A DNA stretch of 64,000 bases from an uncultured Rhodospirillales bacterium (GCA_903835235.1 CAILMF010000001.1:124001-188000); one strand, 5' to 3'; shown: positions 33,885 to 43,494, numbered from the stretch's first letter. Program-made: numbers and translations. Notes: generated by a model not told the origin, from the sequence alone.

Positions 33885-33926
33885 CGAAAACGCAGAAGGC
33901 CCCGCCGGCGTCCCGGCGAGGCCTTC
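33885..33926 (-). terminator. Strong intrinsic terminator behind the 25-codon gene
   Basis: Read on the reverse strand, GAAGGCC-CGCCGG pairs with CCGGCG-GGCCTTC (one mismatch, four-base loop, 33895-33926) and is followed by TGCGTTTTCG. It lies 33 bases beyond the stop codon of the small ORF and before the sulfatase start. Confidence 0.8.
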
Positions 33927-33959
33927 CCATTGCGTCTGCCGTTGCCGGCCGGCGCTAGC

Positions 33960-34037
33960 TCAGGAAGCCGTCTCCACAATGGTGGCAACGGAGATCCAGG
34001 CCGCGGGCAGGGTAAGCGGCGAAGGGCAATGAGACAC
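33960..34037 (-). CDS. Candidate 25-residue peptide with an ideal ribosome-binding site
   Basis: The reading frame starts GTG at 34037 and encodes MSHCPSPLTLPAAWISVATI followed by VETAS. It is preceded by AAGGAGGTGATCC, a full-length complement of the 16S rRNA 3' end, with seven bases between GGAGG and GTG, and followed by a strong terminator (33885-33926). The peptide has one Cys near the N terminus and a hydrophobic middle. The gene is 136 bases downstream of the livK stop on the same strand. It may be a small secreted or membrane-active peptide, a precursor peptide or a leader ORF; I do not recognise a family. Evidence rests on the signals, not on homology. Confidence 0.5.
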   Translation of the reverse strand: MSHCPSPLTLPAAWISVATIVETAS

Positions 34038-34173
34038 TGGATCACCTCCTTTCAGTTGGTTTCGGATGACCCAAGCCTGCCTGCCCGCCGCCGCGTCGCG
34101 CAAGTGAATTCGCGCGGCGATTCGCGTCGTTTGGCCTGCGATTCGCGCCGTTGCCAATGGCGCGTCGAAAGCC

Positions 34174-35283
34174 TCACATCTCCGCATAGGTGCCGTTGCG
34201 CCAGACGTAGAAAACGTAGTCCGGCACGGTGACATCGCCCTTCGGCGTGAAGCTGGTCTGGCCGAGCACGCTGTTCCACGGCCCCTGGCGCTTCAGCGCA
34301 TCCGCCACCTTGCGGGCATCCACAGTCTTGGCCTTCTCGGCCGCCGCCGCCCAGATCTGCATGGCACCGTAGGTGTACAGCACATAGCCTTCCGGATCGA
34401 CATTGCGGGCGCGGAAGCGCTGTACCACCGCGGCTGCCGTGGCGCGCTTGCGCGGGTCGCTGCTGAAGGTCATCAGGCTGCCTTCGCCGGCGGCGCCGGT
34501 GATGGACCAGAACTCATTGGTCACCAGCGCGTCGCCACCGATCAGCGTCGCGTTCAGCCCCTGCTCCTTGGCCTGGCGGATGATGAGGCCGGCTTCGGTG
34601 TAGTAGCCGCCGACATAGATGACCTCGATGCGCTCCTGCTTCATCCGGCTGACGATGGCGCTGTAGTCGCGCTCGCCGGGCGTATAGGCGCTGTACAGCG
34701 TCTCCTGCTTGCCGGCGGCGTTCATCGCCTTCTTGGTCTCGTCCGCCAGGCCCTTGCCGTAGGCGGAGTTGTCATGCAGCACCGCGACGCGCTTGTCCTT
34801 CATGCTGCGGGCGATGTAGCCGCCGGCGACCATGCCCTGCTGGTCGTCACGGCCGCACACGCGGAAGGTGTTCCAGCTGCCCTCGTCGGTGTATTTCGGG
34901 TTGGTCGAGGCCGGGCTGATCTGCAGCACGCCTTCCTCGCCATAGACCTTGCTGGCGGGGATGGAACTGCCGGAGCAGTAGTGCCCGGCCACCATCGCCA
35001 CGCGCTGCCCGGCCAGCTTGTTGGCCACGCTGACCGCCTGGCGCGGGTCGCAGGCGTCATCCTCGATGGAGAGCGCCAGTTGCCGGCCGAGCACGCCGCC
35101 ACGGGCGTTCAGGTCGGCCACCGCCTGCTGCGCGCCGATCTTCATCTGGTCGCCGGCGGCGGCGTTGCTGCCAGTCATCGGCCCGGCGCAGGCCACCTTG
35201 ATGGGGTTGCTGCGATTCTGCGCGAAGGCCGGCAATGCCAGGCCGGAAGCGGCGGCGCCCAGCAGCAAACGACGGTTCAGCAT
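34174..35283 (-). CDS. livK: Branched-chain amino-acid-type ABC transporter substrate-binding protein
   Basis: The 369-residue protein has a signal peptide (LNRRLLLGAAASGLALPAFAQ, cleavage after FAQ) and the LivK/Peripla_BP_6 pattern: IKVACAGPMTGSNAAAGDQMKIGAQQAV, LALSIEDDACDPRQAVSVANKL, VAGHYCSGSSIPASKVYGEEG, and VAVLHDNSAYGKGLADE. It captures a neutral amino acid or a related compound in the periplasm. It is the last gene of the livHMGFK operon on the reverse strand, 23 bases after livF. The exact ligand cannot be told. Confidence 0.9.
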   Translation of the reverse strand: MLNRRLLLGAAASGLALPAFAQNRSNPIKVACAGPMTGSNAAAGDQMKIGAQQAVADLNARGGVLGRQLALSIEDDACDPRQAVSVANKLAGQRVAMVAGHYCSGSSIPASKVYGEEGVLQISPASTNPKYTDEGSWNTFRVCGRDDQQGMVAGGYIARSMKDKRVAVLHDNSAYGKGLADETKKAMNAAGKQETLYSAYTPGERDYSAIVSRMKQERIEVIYVGGYYTEAGLIIRQAKEQGLNATLIGGDALVTNEFWSITGAAGEGSLMTFSSDPRKRATAAAVVQRFRARNVDPEGYVLYTYGAMQIWAAAAEKAKTVDARKVADALKRQGPWNSVLGQTSFTPKGDVTVPDYVFYVWRNGTYAEM

Positions 35284-35306
35284 CTTGGTTCTCCTCGGAT
35301 GGTTGC

Positions 35307-36023
35307 TCAGTGTGCCCCGCCGCCCAGATAGGCGTCACGGATTTCCTCGCGCGCCAGCAATTCCGCGCCGCTGCCGGCCATGGTGATGCGGCCGTTGACC
35401 AGCACATAGCCCCGATGCGCCAGGCGCAGCGCCAGGTTGGCGTTCTGCTCCACCAGCAGCACGGTCACACCGGCCTCGGCGTTCAACCGGCGGATGGCGC
35501 CGAAGATCTGTTTCACCACCAGCGGCGCCAGGCCCAGGCTGGGTTCGTCCAGCAGCAGCAGGCGCGGCTTGCTCATCAGCGCGCGGCCAATCGCCAGCAT
35601 CTGCTGCTCGCCGCCGGAAAGCGTGCCGGCGCGCTGGGCGATGCGCTCCTCCAGCCGGGGGAACAGCGCCAGCACGCGCGGCAGTTCATCGCCCGGCTGG
35701 CCCAGCGCCTCGGCGCCCATCATCAGGTTCTCCCGCACCGTCATGCGCGGGAAGACGCGGCGCCCCTCGGGCGCCTGGGCGATGCCGCGCCGCATGATGG
35801 CGTGGGTGGGCAGTGTGGTGATGTCCTCGCCGTCGAAGGCGATGCTGCCGGCGCGGGCGCGCGGGTCGCCGCACAGCGTCATCAGCAGCGTCGATTTGCC
35901 CGCGCCATTGGCACCGATCAGCGTGACGATCTCGCCCTGGTCCACATGGATCGAGACATCCAGCAGGGCCTGTACCGCGCCGTAGTTGGCGGCCACGCCT
36001 TCCATCCGCAGCAGCGCGCTCAT
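35307..36023 (-). CDS. livF: Branched-chain amino-acid ABC transporter ATPase LivF
   Basis: The 238-residue protein has Walker A GANGAGKST, the signature LSGGEQQMLAIGRAL, Walker B LLLLDEPSLGL and the switch His region near VEQNANLALRLAHRG. EGRRVFPRMTVRENL is a LivF hallmark. It pairs with LivG to drive the LivHM channel. The start overlaps the livG stop by four bases. Confidence 0.94.
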   Translation of the reverse strand: MSALLRMEGVAANYGAVQALLDVSIHVDQGEIVTLIGANGAGKSTLLMTLCGDPRARAGSIAFDGEDITTLPTHAIMRRGIAQAPEGRRVFPRMTVRENLMMGAEALGQPGDELPRVLALFPRLEERIAQRAGTLSGGEQQMLAIGRALMSKPRLLLLDEPSLGLAPLVVKQIFGAIRRLNAEAGVTVLLVEQNANLALRLAHRGYVLVNGRITMAGSGAELLAREEIRDAYLGGGAH

Positions 36024-36814
36024 GCCGCCTCGTCCTCATCGCCTTCGCCGAGATAGGCGCTGATGACCTTGGCATCCGCGCGCACTTCCGCGGGTGTGCC
36101 GTCGGCGATCTTGCGGCCATGGTCCAGCACCACGACGTGGTCGCTGATCTTCATCACCACGCCCATGTCGTGCTCGATCAGCAATATGCTGGTGCCCTGC
36201 GCGCGGATCTGCAGCAGCAGCGCGGAGAGTTCGTCACTCTCGCGCGGGTTCAGCCCGGCGGCGGGTTCGTCCAGGCAGAGCAGCACCGGTTCAGTACACA
36301 TGGCGCGCGCGATCTCCAGCCGCCGCTGCGCGCCATAGGGCAGCGCGCCGGCGGGGTCGTCGGCGCGGTCCAGCAGCTGGGTGGCGTTGAGCCAATGCTT
36401 GGCGCGCTCCAGCGCCTCCGCCTCGGCCGCCGGATAGCGGGAAAGCCCCAGCACGGCGCCGATGCCCCAGCCGGTGGCGGCCATCAGCCGGTTGTGTTGC
36501 GCCACCAGCAGGTTCTCCAGCACCGTCATGCCCGGGAACAGCCGGATGTTCTGGAAGGTACGCGCCACGCCGGCCCGGGCAATGCGATGCCCCGCCAGCT
36601 TCTGCAACGCCACTTCGCCGTTTCGACCGAACAGGGTCAGCTTGCCGCCGCTCGGCCGGTAGAAGCCGGTGATGCAGTTGAACACCGTGGTCTTGCCGGC
36701 GCCGTTCGGCCCGATCAGCGCGGTAATCTCCCCGCCCCAGGCCTGGAAGGAAACCGCATGCACCGCGGTCAGCCCGCCAAAGCGCATGGTCAGCTCCTCG
36801 ACATCGAGGATCAT
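36020..36814 (-). CDS. livG: Branched-chain amino-acid ABC transporter ATPase LivG
   Basis: The 264-residue protein has Walker A GPNGAGKTT, the LivG-specific VARTFQNIRLFPGMTVLENLLVAQH, a signature LPYGAQRRLEIARAM with Y-G-A-Q in place of the usual S-G-G-Q, and Walker B LLCLDEPAAGLNPRES. The C terminus ends in an acidic tail. It overlaps livM by one base and livF by four, so the set is translationally coupled. Confidence 0.94.
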   Translation of the reverse strand: MILDVEELTMRFGGLTAVHAVSFQAWGGEITALIGPNGAGKTTVFNCITGFYRPSGGKLTLFGRNGEVALQKLAGHRIARAGVARTFQNIRLFPGMTVLENLLVAQHNRLMAATGWGIGAVLGLSRYPAAEAEALERAKHWLNATQLLDRADDPAGALPYGAQRRLEIARAMCTEPVLLCLDEPAAGLNPRESDELSALLLQIRAQGTSILLIEHDMGVVMKISDHVVVLDHGRKIADGTPAEVRADAKVISAYLGEGDEDEAA

Positions 36815-38066
36815 CAGTGGCCCTCACTGACGTAGGTGCCACCGATGGCGCGTTTTTCCCCCAGCGCGATGCTGGGCGTGCGGGTGCCGACCAGGCCACG
36901 CGGCCGCACCACCATGATGACGACCATGGCCGCTCCGAAGATCAGCATGCGCCACTCCGCCAGGTCGCGGAACAGCTCGGTCCCGCCGATCAGCAGCAAC
37001 GCGGCGACTGCGACGCCGAGTTGGCTGCCCATGCCGCCGAGGACGACGATGGCGAGGATGATGGCGCTTTCGATGAAGGTGAAGGATTCGGGGCTGACGA
37101 AGGCCTGGCGCGTGGCGAAGAAGCTGCCGGCGAAGCCCGCGAACATGGCGCCTATGGCGAAGGCCGTCAGCTTCGTCACCGTCACGTTGATGCCCAGCGC
37201 GCGGCAGGCGATCTCGTCCTCGCGCAGCGCTTCCCAGGCGCGGCCGAGCGGTTGGCGGCGCAAGCGCAGCGTCACCCAGTTGGTCAGCAAGGCCAGGCCG
37301 AGGATCAGATAGTAGAGGAAGATGACCCGATGTACCGGGTCGTAGTCCAGCCCGAAGAAGTCGGCGAAGCCGCCTTCCTCGCTGGTGAAGCTGAGCCCGA
37401 ACAGGCCGGGGCGCGGAATGCCGGAAAGCCCGTTCGGCCCGCCGGTCAACTCCGTCCAGTTGGTCAGGACAACACGGATGATTTCGCCGAAGGCCAGGGT
37501 GACGATGGCCAGGTAGTCGCCCCGCAGCCGCAGCACCGGGAAGCCCAGCAGCACGCCGGCGAAGGCGGCGAGGATGCCCGCCAGCGGCAGGCACACCCAA
37601 AAACTCAGCCCATAGGTCAGCGACAGCAGCGCGTAGGAATAGGCGCCGACCGCGTAGAAGGCGACATAGCCAAGGTCCAGCAAGCCCGCGAGGCCAACGA
37701 CGATGTTCAGCCCCCAGCCGAGCATCACATAGGTCAGCACCAATATGCCGAGGTCGAGCTCATAGCGTTCGATGAAGGGCAGCCAGGGCAGCAGCAGCGC
37801 CAGGCCGAGGAAGAACGGCGCGGCATACTGCCCGGCACGGGCAAGCGGCGCCGGCAGCGTCAGGCGGGGCAGGCGCCGCCCGGCCAGCAGCAGCAGCGCC
37901 AGCCGGCCGACGAAGGCCAGCAGCACCAGCCAGGCCACATCGTCCCAGCGGCCGCGCAGCGCCAGGCCGCCTTCCACCACATCCGTGCGCAGCCCCACCA
38001 GGGGCGCGAACAGGCCGAAGGCGACCAGCGCCGCGAGGCCCGCGTCCCGAACGGCGGCGACCGGCG

Positions 38067-38070
<4 letters not shown>
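36814..38070 (-). CDS. livM: Branched-chain amino-acid ABC transporter permease LivM
   Basis: The 418-residue inner-membrane protein has about ten hydrophobic segments. The LivM motif [24 protein letters not shown], the [26 protein letters not shown] strand-helix and [20 protein letters not shown] (the coupling loop to the ATPase) are intact. The N-terminal 110 residues form an extra membrane region common in longer LivM proteins. The C-terminal region after FRDLAEWR ends in RPRGLVG. It overlaps livH by four bases. Confidence 0.93.
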
Positions 38071-38981
<911 letters not shown>

Positions 38982-39141
38982 GCAGTATCCCCCAATGTTG
39001 GAAGCCTCAGCGGCCACGCTAGACCATCGGCGGGCCGGCGCCAAAGGGGGTAGCAAGCGCCGTGCCCCGGGCGCCGGGCCGCGGTTGCCGCCCGGCCGCT
39101 CCCGGCGCATGCTGGCGGCAACGACACCCGGAGGAAACCAC

Positions 39142-39777
39142 ATGAACCGACTGCGCATGGCCGCAACCCTGGCCCTCGCCTTGGCCGCATCCGGCCCGGC
39201 CTGGGCCCAGGATCTCCGCTTCCCTACCCTGGCGCCGGAACAGATGACCGAGGCGCAGAGCCGCGTTGCCGCCGCCATCGCCGGCGGCCCGCGCGGGCGC
39301 ATCGCCGGGCCGTTCAACGCCTGGCTGCGCAGCCCCGATATCGGCGACCGGCTGCAGCGCGTCGGCGAGGGCGTGCGGTTCAAAAGCTCCATCCCGCGCG
39401 ACCTGAACGAGTTCGCCATCCTGATCGTCGCCCGCGAATGGACCGCGCAGTATGAATGGTACGCGCACCACCGCCTGGCCATGGAAGCCGGCCTGCCCGC
39501 CGCCGTTGCCGCCGACCTGGCCCAGGGCCGCAAGCCGCGCCAGATGAGCACCGACCAGGCGCTGGTCTATGACTTCTGCATGCAGTTGCACCGCGACCAC
39601 CAGGTGACCGACGCCACCTTCAACGCGGTGAAGGCCCGCTTCGGCGAGCAGGGCGTGATCGACCTGATCGCGGTCAGTGGCTACTACGTCATCGTCTCCA
39701 TGACGCTGAACACGGCGCAGACCCAGCTGCCCGCCGGCGTCGCCCCGCCGCTGCCCATCCTGCGCCGCCGTTCTTAG
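39142..39777 (+). CDS. Exported carboxymuconolactone decarboxylase (CMD/AhpD)-family protein
   Basis: The 211-residue protein begins with a signal peptide (NRLRMAATLALALAASGPAWA, cleavage before QDLRF), unusual for the CMD fold, which is normally cytoplasmic. The CMD pattern is visible in GPFNAWLRSPDIGDRLQRVGE, LNEFAILIVAREWTAQYEWYAHHRLAMEAGL and RFGEQGVIDLIAVSGYYV. The AhpD C-x-x-C pair is absent, so it is not a simple thiol-peroxidase partner. ATG 39142 follows GGAGGAAACCAC. A cytoplasmic paralogue follows at 39868. Confidence 0.85.
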   Translation: MNRLRMAATLALALAASGPAWAQDLRFPTLAPEQMTEAQSRVAAAIAGGPRGRIAGPFNAWLRSPDIGDRLQRVGEGVRFKSSIPRDLNEFAILIVAREWTAQYEWYAHHRLAMEAGLPAAVAADLAQGRKPRQMSTDQALVYDFCMQLHRDHQVTDATFNAVKARFGEQGVIDLIAVSGYYVIVSMTLNTAQTQLPAGVAPPLPILRRRS

Positions 39778-39867
39778 CACGAAGCACGGCGGATTACGCC
39801 TCCGGGTGCTCGGCCTTGCGGCCTGCGCCCTGCGGCTATCCGCCTTGGTCTGAAAAGGAAACCAACC

Positions 39868-40428
39868 ATGCGCCTGCCACCCATCCCCGACGCCGACCGC
39901 ACGCCCGAACAGCAGCGCGTCGCCACCGCCATTGCCGCCGGCCCGCGCGGCGACCTGCGCGGCCCGTTCAACGCCCTGCTGCGCAGCCCCGTGGTGGCGG
40001 AACGCGTGGCCGTGCTGGGCGAATACCTGCGCTTCAACACCTCCATCCCGTTCGATCTGAACGAGTTGGCCATCCTGGTCACCGGCCGCGCCTGGGATGC
40101 GCAGTTCGAGTTCTATGCGCATCGACTGCTGGCGCTGAAGGCCGGCCTGCCGGACGCCATCATCCAGGCCATCGCCGAGGGCCGCCGGCCCGACGCCATG
40201 ACCGCTGACCAGGAGATGGTGTATAATTTCGCCACCGAGCTGCACCGCGACCGCAACGCGTCCGACGCCAGCTATGCGCGGGTGAAGGAACGCTTCGGCG
40301 AGCAGGGCGTGATCGATCTGGTGGCGGTCATGGGCTATTATTCGCTGGTCGGCATGGTGCTGAACGTGGCCGGCGTGCCGGTGCCGCCGGGCGAGCCGCT
40401 GCCGTTGAAGCCGCTTACCAAGGCGTAA
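39868..40428 (+). CDS. Carboxymuconolactone decarboxylase (CMD)-family protein
   Basis: The 186-residue protein is a paralogue of the preceding one without a signal peptide. Shared blocks are GPFNALLRSPVVAERVAVLGEYLRF, LNELAILVTGRAWDAQFEFYAHRLLALKAGL and RFGEQGVIDLVAVMGYYSLVGM. It also lacks C-x-x-C. Start ATG follows AAAGGAAACCAACC. The pair probably handles lactone-type or related small molecules, with one copy in the periplasm and one in the cytoplasm; substrates are unknown. Confidence 0.85.
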   Translation: MRLPPIPDADRTPEQQRVATAIAAGPRGDLRGPFNALLRSPVVAERVAVLGEYLRFNTSIPFDLNELAILVTGRAWDAQFEFYAHRLLALKAGLPDAIIQAIAEGRRPDAMTADQEMVYNFATELHRDRNASDASYARVKERFGEQGVIDLVAVMGYYSLVGMVLNVAGVPVPPGEPLPLKPLTKA

Positions 40429-40517
40429 CGCTTCGCGACCACGCGCGGGCTGGGGTTGCCGGCGGCCCGAGGCTATATCCATGGCGTGGACCTGCGCCGT
40501 GGAGGGCGACTGACCGC

Positions 40518-41492
40518 GTGAACGCCCAAGCACCACGTATTCCCCGCTTCGCCGCCAGGGCGCAGGCGCAGCAGCAATTCCGGCTGCGCCTGCGGGTCTG
40601 GGCGCGTCGGCCGGCGCTGCGCCGGGCCGCCGTGGTCTCGGTGGTGGTGCACCTGGTCTTCGTCGCACTGCTGATCATCGCCAATCTGCAATGGCAGCAG
40701 CGCATGCAGCAGAATGCCCCCTCCCCGGCCGAGGTGGAGATGGTCTGGCGCGGCGGCGCGCCCGAAATGCCGGGCCAGGAAGTGCCGGACCGCCCGGCCG
40801 ATGCCTTCTCCCCACCCGGCGATGAGGCCCTGCCGGTGCCGCCGCCGGCAAGCGCCCCGCCGCCGCCACCACCCGAGCCAGCGCCGCGGCAGCAGGCCGC
40901 GCCGCCGCCGCTGCCCAGCCCGCCGCCGGCCGCCCAGGCCGAATTGCCGCCCCCGCCGCCGCCCGCCCCGCCACAACCCCGGCAACAGCAGCAGGCCCAG
41001 CCGACGCCGCCGCGCCAGGTCCAGCCACCACGGCAGCAGGCCTTCCCGCAGCTGGACTACATGCCCGGCCCCTTCACCGCCGGGCCGCCCGCCCCGCCGC
41101 TGCCCAGTGGCCGGCCCGGCGAGCGCAGCGAACGCGACCAGGCGGGCATGCCCGGTCGGGGCCGGTTGGATGCGAATCCGTCATCCGACCTGCAGGCCAG
41201 CCGCAACCTGGGGCCGGACTGGCGCAACCTGTTCCGCCGCTGGGTGGACGACAACAAGCGCTACCCGACCAATGCCGTGGCCATGGGCCACCAGGGGCCG
41301 GTGACGGTGCGCATTCTGGTGGGCATGGATGGCCGGGTGCGGACCGTCAGCATGGTCGGGCCGAACGACTCGCCCTTCCTGAATTCCAACCTGATGAACA
41401 TGTTCCGCAACGCGCAGCTGCCGCCGCTGCCGCCCGGCGCCGACCCGGCCGGGGAGACCATCACCTTCACCATGCGCTACATTCTGTACTGA
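40518..41492 (+). CDS. TonB-like energy transducer (Pro-rich)
   Basis: The 324-residue protein has a cytoplasmic basic head, one membrane helix (about residues 37-56, AAVVSVVVHLVFVALLIIANL), a long Pro/Gln-rich periplasmic linker (residues 95-190), and a TonB C-terminal-type domain (YPTNAVAMGHQGPVTVRILVGMDGRVRTVSMVG). TonB couples the proton gradient to outer-membrane receptors. No exbB or exbD lies adjacent. Start is GTG 40518, 12 bases from GGAGG. A second TonB-like gene occurs at 59680. Confidence 0.8.
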   Translation: MNAQAPRIPRFAARAQAQQQFRLRLRVWARRPALRRAAVVSVVVHLVFVALLIIANLQWQQRMQQNAPSPAEVEMVWRGGAPEMPGQEVPDRPADAFSPPGDEALPVPPPASAPPPPPPEPAPRQQAAPPPLPSPPPAAQAELPPPPPPAPPQPRQQQQAQPTPPRQVQPPRQQAFPQLDYMPGPFTAGPPAPPLPSGRPGERSERDQAGMPGRGRLDANPSSDLQASRNLGPDWRNLFRRWVDDNKRYPTNAVAMGHQGPVTVRILVGMDGRVRTVSMVGPNDSPFLNSNLMNMFRNAQLPPLPPGADPAGETITFTMRYILY

Positions 41493-41532
41493 GGCTCAAG
41501 GCACCAGGCGCCCGGCCAGCCATGGCCCTGGA

Positions 41533-41588
41533 GTCTGGCGTCTGGCGTCTGGCGTCTGGCGTCTGGCGTCTGGCGTCTGGCGTCTGGC
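41533..41588. repeat. Eight tandem copies of the 7-mer GTCTGGC
   Basis: Eight exact heptamers, GTCTGGC, run from 41533 to 41588 in the gap between tonB and the convergent methyltransferase gene. A 7-bp unit in a non-coding gap is a simple-sequence tract likely to vary in copy number between isolates. Confidence 0.95.
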
Positions 41589-41645
41589 GTCGCCGGCGGC
41601 GTCAAGCAGGCGCTCAGGCAAGAGCTTGCAGTCCATCGGGCGCTG

Positions 41646-42416
41646 CTATTCCCCCTGGAGAGTGCCCAAGCGCAGCGCCCGCGTGCGGTACTTCGCCACG
41701 CTGCCGCCGGCCGGCACCTTCTGCAGCACCAGGAAGTAGCTGTGGTTCTTGCGGGCATGCACCTGCTTCAGCAGCCGCGCCACGCCGGCCTTGTTGGACC
41801 GCACCAGCACGAACAGGTCCCGCGCATAGAAGCCCAGCTCGGCGAAGCCGCACAGCAGTTGCACATGGGTCAATTCCTGCCGGTTGGCACTGACCTCGTC
41901 CTGGCACTTCACGATGAAGATGCCGTGGTCGCGCAGCACCCGGCGCGCCTCCACCGCCGCGGCCAAGTACAGGTCCAGCACCGCCTGGTGCCAGCGCGCC
42001 GTCGGCGGCGCCTCGTCGCCATTGCTGTAGTAGCCGCGGAAGGTGGCGTGGCTGCCCTGGCCGCCGCGCGTCGCCGCCTTGCCGCGCAGCAGCCCTTCCA
42101 GATAGGGCGGGTCCAGCACCAGCGCGTCCAGGCTGGCATCGGCATGGGGCAGCGCGCGGCAATCCACGCCATCCGCCAGGTCGCTCGCCAGCAGCCGGTA
42201 GCGGCCGGGCGGCACGTGCTTCCAGAACACGCCGCTGCCATAGGTCACATCCGCCACGGTGGCGCCATCCGGCACATGCAGCGCCAGCACCTGGGGGAAC
42301 AGCTCGGCATTGCCACCGAGATGGGCGGACTGCACCACATCGGCGGTGGCGATGCCGGACTGCCGGCGGCGCGGCTTCGCGGCTGGCGTCGGTGTGGGCG
42401 CCTCGGCTTCGCTCAC
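41646..42416 (-). CDS. DNA methyltransferase-like protein (DPPY motif), orphan
   Basis: The 256-residue protein has an AdoMet-binding motif I (VADVTYGSGVFW), then DPPYLEG, the D-P-P-Y catalytic motif of N6-adenine/N4-cytosine methyltransferases, and a late RKNHSYFLVLQKV strand typical of these enzymes. There is no separate target-recognition domain and no restriction gene nearby. Start GTG 42416 overlaps the aat stop (GTGA), so it is the last gene of a vapB-vapC-aat-methyltransferase operon. An RNA or other small substrate cannot be ruled out. Confidence 0.72.
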   Translation of the reverse strand: MSEAEAPTPTPAAKPRRRQSGIATADVVQSAHLGGNAELFPQVLALHVPDGATVADVTYGSGVFWKHVPPGRYRLLASDLADGVDCRALPHADASLDALVLDPPYLEGLLRGKAATRGGQGSHATFRGYYSNGDEAPPTARWHQAVLDLYLAAAVEARRVLRDHGIFIVKCQDEVSANRQELTHVQLLCGFAELGFYARDLFVLVRSNKAGVARLLKQVHARKNHSYFLVLQKVPAGGSVAKYRTRALRLGTLQGE

Positions 42417-43069
42417 CCGCGCAGCGCCCGGATCGCGGCTTCCAACGCCGCCGGCTCCGGCACTGCCAGCCATTGGGCCGGAGTCTCGATGGCGCGGGCC
42501 AGGCGGCGCTTGTAGTCGGCGCGGGCGAGTTCCTCGGTGCCGAATTGCGCCAGGTGCTCGGTGAGGAATTGCGCGTCCAGCAGCTGGTAGCCGCCGAGAT
42601 TCAGCCGCGCCACCAGGTGCACCAGCGCCACCTTGGAGGCATCCCGCGCGCGGGAAAACATGCTCTCGCCGAAGAAGGCGGCGCCGACGGAAACCCCGTA
42701 GAGGCCGCCCACCAGCTCGCCATCCGCCCAGGTTTCCACCGAATGGGCGTGGCCCTGTTGGTGCAGCGTGGTGAACAGGGTCTCGATCTCGGCGTTGATC
42801 CAGGTGTCCTGCCGGCCCGGCGCCGGTTCGGCGCAGCTGTGGATGACGCGGCTGAAGCAGGTATCGGCGGTGACGGTATAGGGGCCGTTCAGGACGGTCC
42901 GCTGCAACCGGCGCGGCAGGTGGAAGCCGGCCAGCGGGATAACCCCGCGGCGTTCCGGGTCCAGCCAATAGAGCCGTGGGGTCTCCCGCCCTTCCGCCAT
43001 GGGGAACAGGCCGGCGCGATAGGCACGCAGCATCAGCTCCGGGGTCAGGTCGAGGTGGCGTCGGCTCAT
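42413..43069 (-). CDS. aat: Leucyl/phenylalanyl-tRNA-protein transferase
   Basis: Aat attaches Leu or Phe to the N-terminal Lys or Arg of proteins and so marks them for ClpS/ClpAP degradation (the bacterial N-end rule). The 218-residue protein shows LTPELMLRAYRAGLFPMAEG, LYWLDPERRGVIPL, FHLPRRLQRTVL, TCFSRVIHSCAEP, TWINAEIETLFTTLHQQGHAHSVE, and GGLYGVSVGAAFFGESMFSR. All are intact. Both ends overlap neighbours by four bases: vapC upstream and the methyltransferase downstream. Confidence 0.95.
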   Translation of the reverse strand: MSRRHLDLTPELMLRAYRAGLFPMAEGRETPRLYWLDPERRGVIPLAGFHLPRRLQRTVLNGPYTVTADTCFSRVIHSCAEPAPGRQDTWINAEIETLFTTLHQQGHAHSVETWADGELVGGLYGVSVGAAFFGESMFSRARDASKVALVHLVARLNLGGYQLLDAQFLTEHLAQFGTEELARADYKRRLARAIETPAQWLAVPEPAALEAAIRALRG

Positions 43070-43494
43070 GGCAGGGCGAGCGGCAGGCCAAGGGCCTGGG
43101 CGGCGCGCACCATGCCCTGGTCGAAGGTGGCTACGGCCAGTTCCAGCCGGGCGGCGAGCGCAAGGTGCAGGGCGTCCGGCGTGCGCAGGTTGAGGTCGAA
43201 GCGACGCATCCAGCCGGTGGCACGGGCCAGGTCCTCGGGCGCCAGCAGGACCCGCCGGCAGGCCATGGCGGTCCAGGCAGGAAAGTTATCCAGGGCAGCC
43301 TGGGCCTCGGCCGCCAGCAGGATGCGGGATCGCGCCTTGGCGCCGATGGCGGCGACGAACTCGGCCTCGGCCAGGTCGCTGACCACCAGGCCGCCCGGCC
43401 CGGCTTCCAGCCAGGCCTCGGCACGGTCGGCCAGGGCATCGGCCGCAAACAGCGGCACCGGCAGGCTGGTGTCGAGATAGACGCTCAGGTCCAA
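43066..43494 (-). CDS. vapC: VapC-like PIN-domain toxin
   Basis: The 142-residue protein has the PIN RNase pattern: VYLDTSLPVPLFAAD with the first acidic residue, SDLAEAEFVAAIG with the E-F pair, and NLRTPDALHLALAARLELAVATFD with the last two Asp. These give the acidic metal site used to cut RNA. It is overlapped by the antitoxin gene upstream (10 bases) and its stop overlaps the aat start, which is unusual for a toxin-antitoxin module. The RNA target is unknown. Confidence 0.88.
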   Translation of the reverse strand: MDLSVYLDTSLPVPLFAADALADRAEAWLEAGPGGLVVSDLAEAEFVAAIGAKARSRILLAAEAQAALDNFPAWTAMACRRVLLAPEDLARATGWMRRFDLNLRTPDALHLALAARLELAVATFDQGMVRAAQALGLPLALP

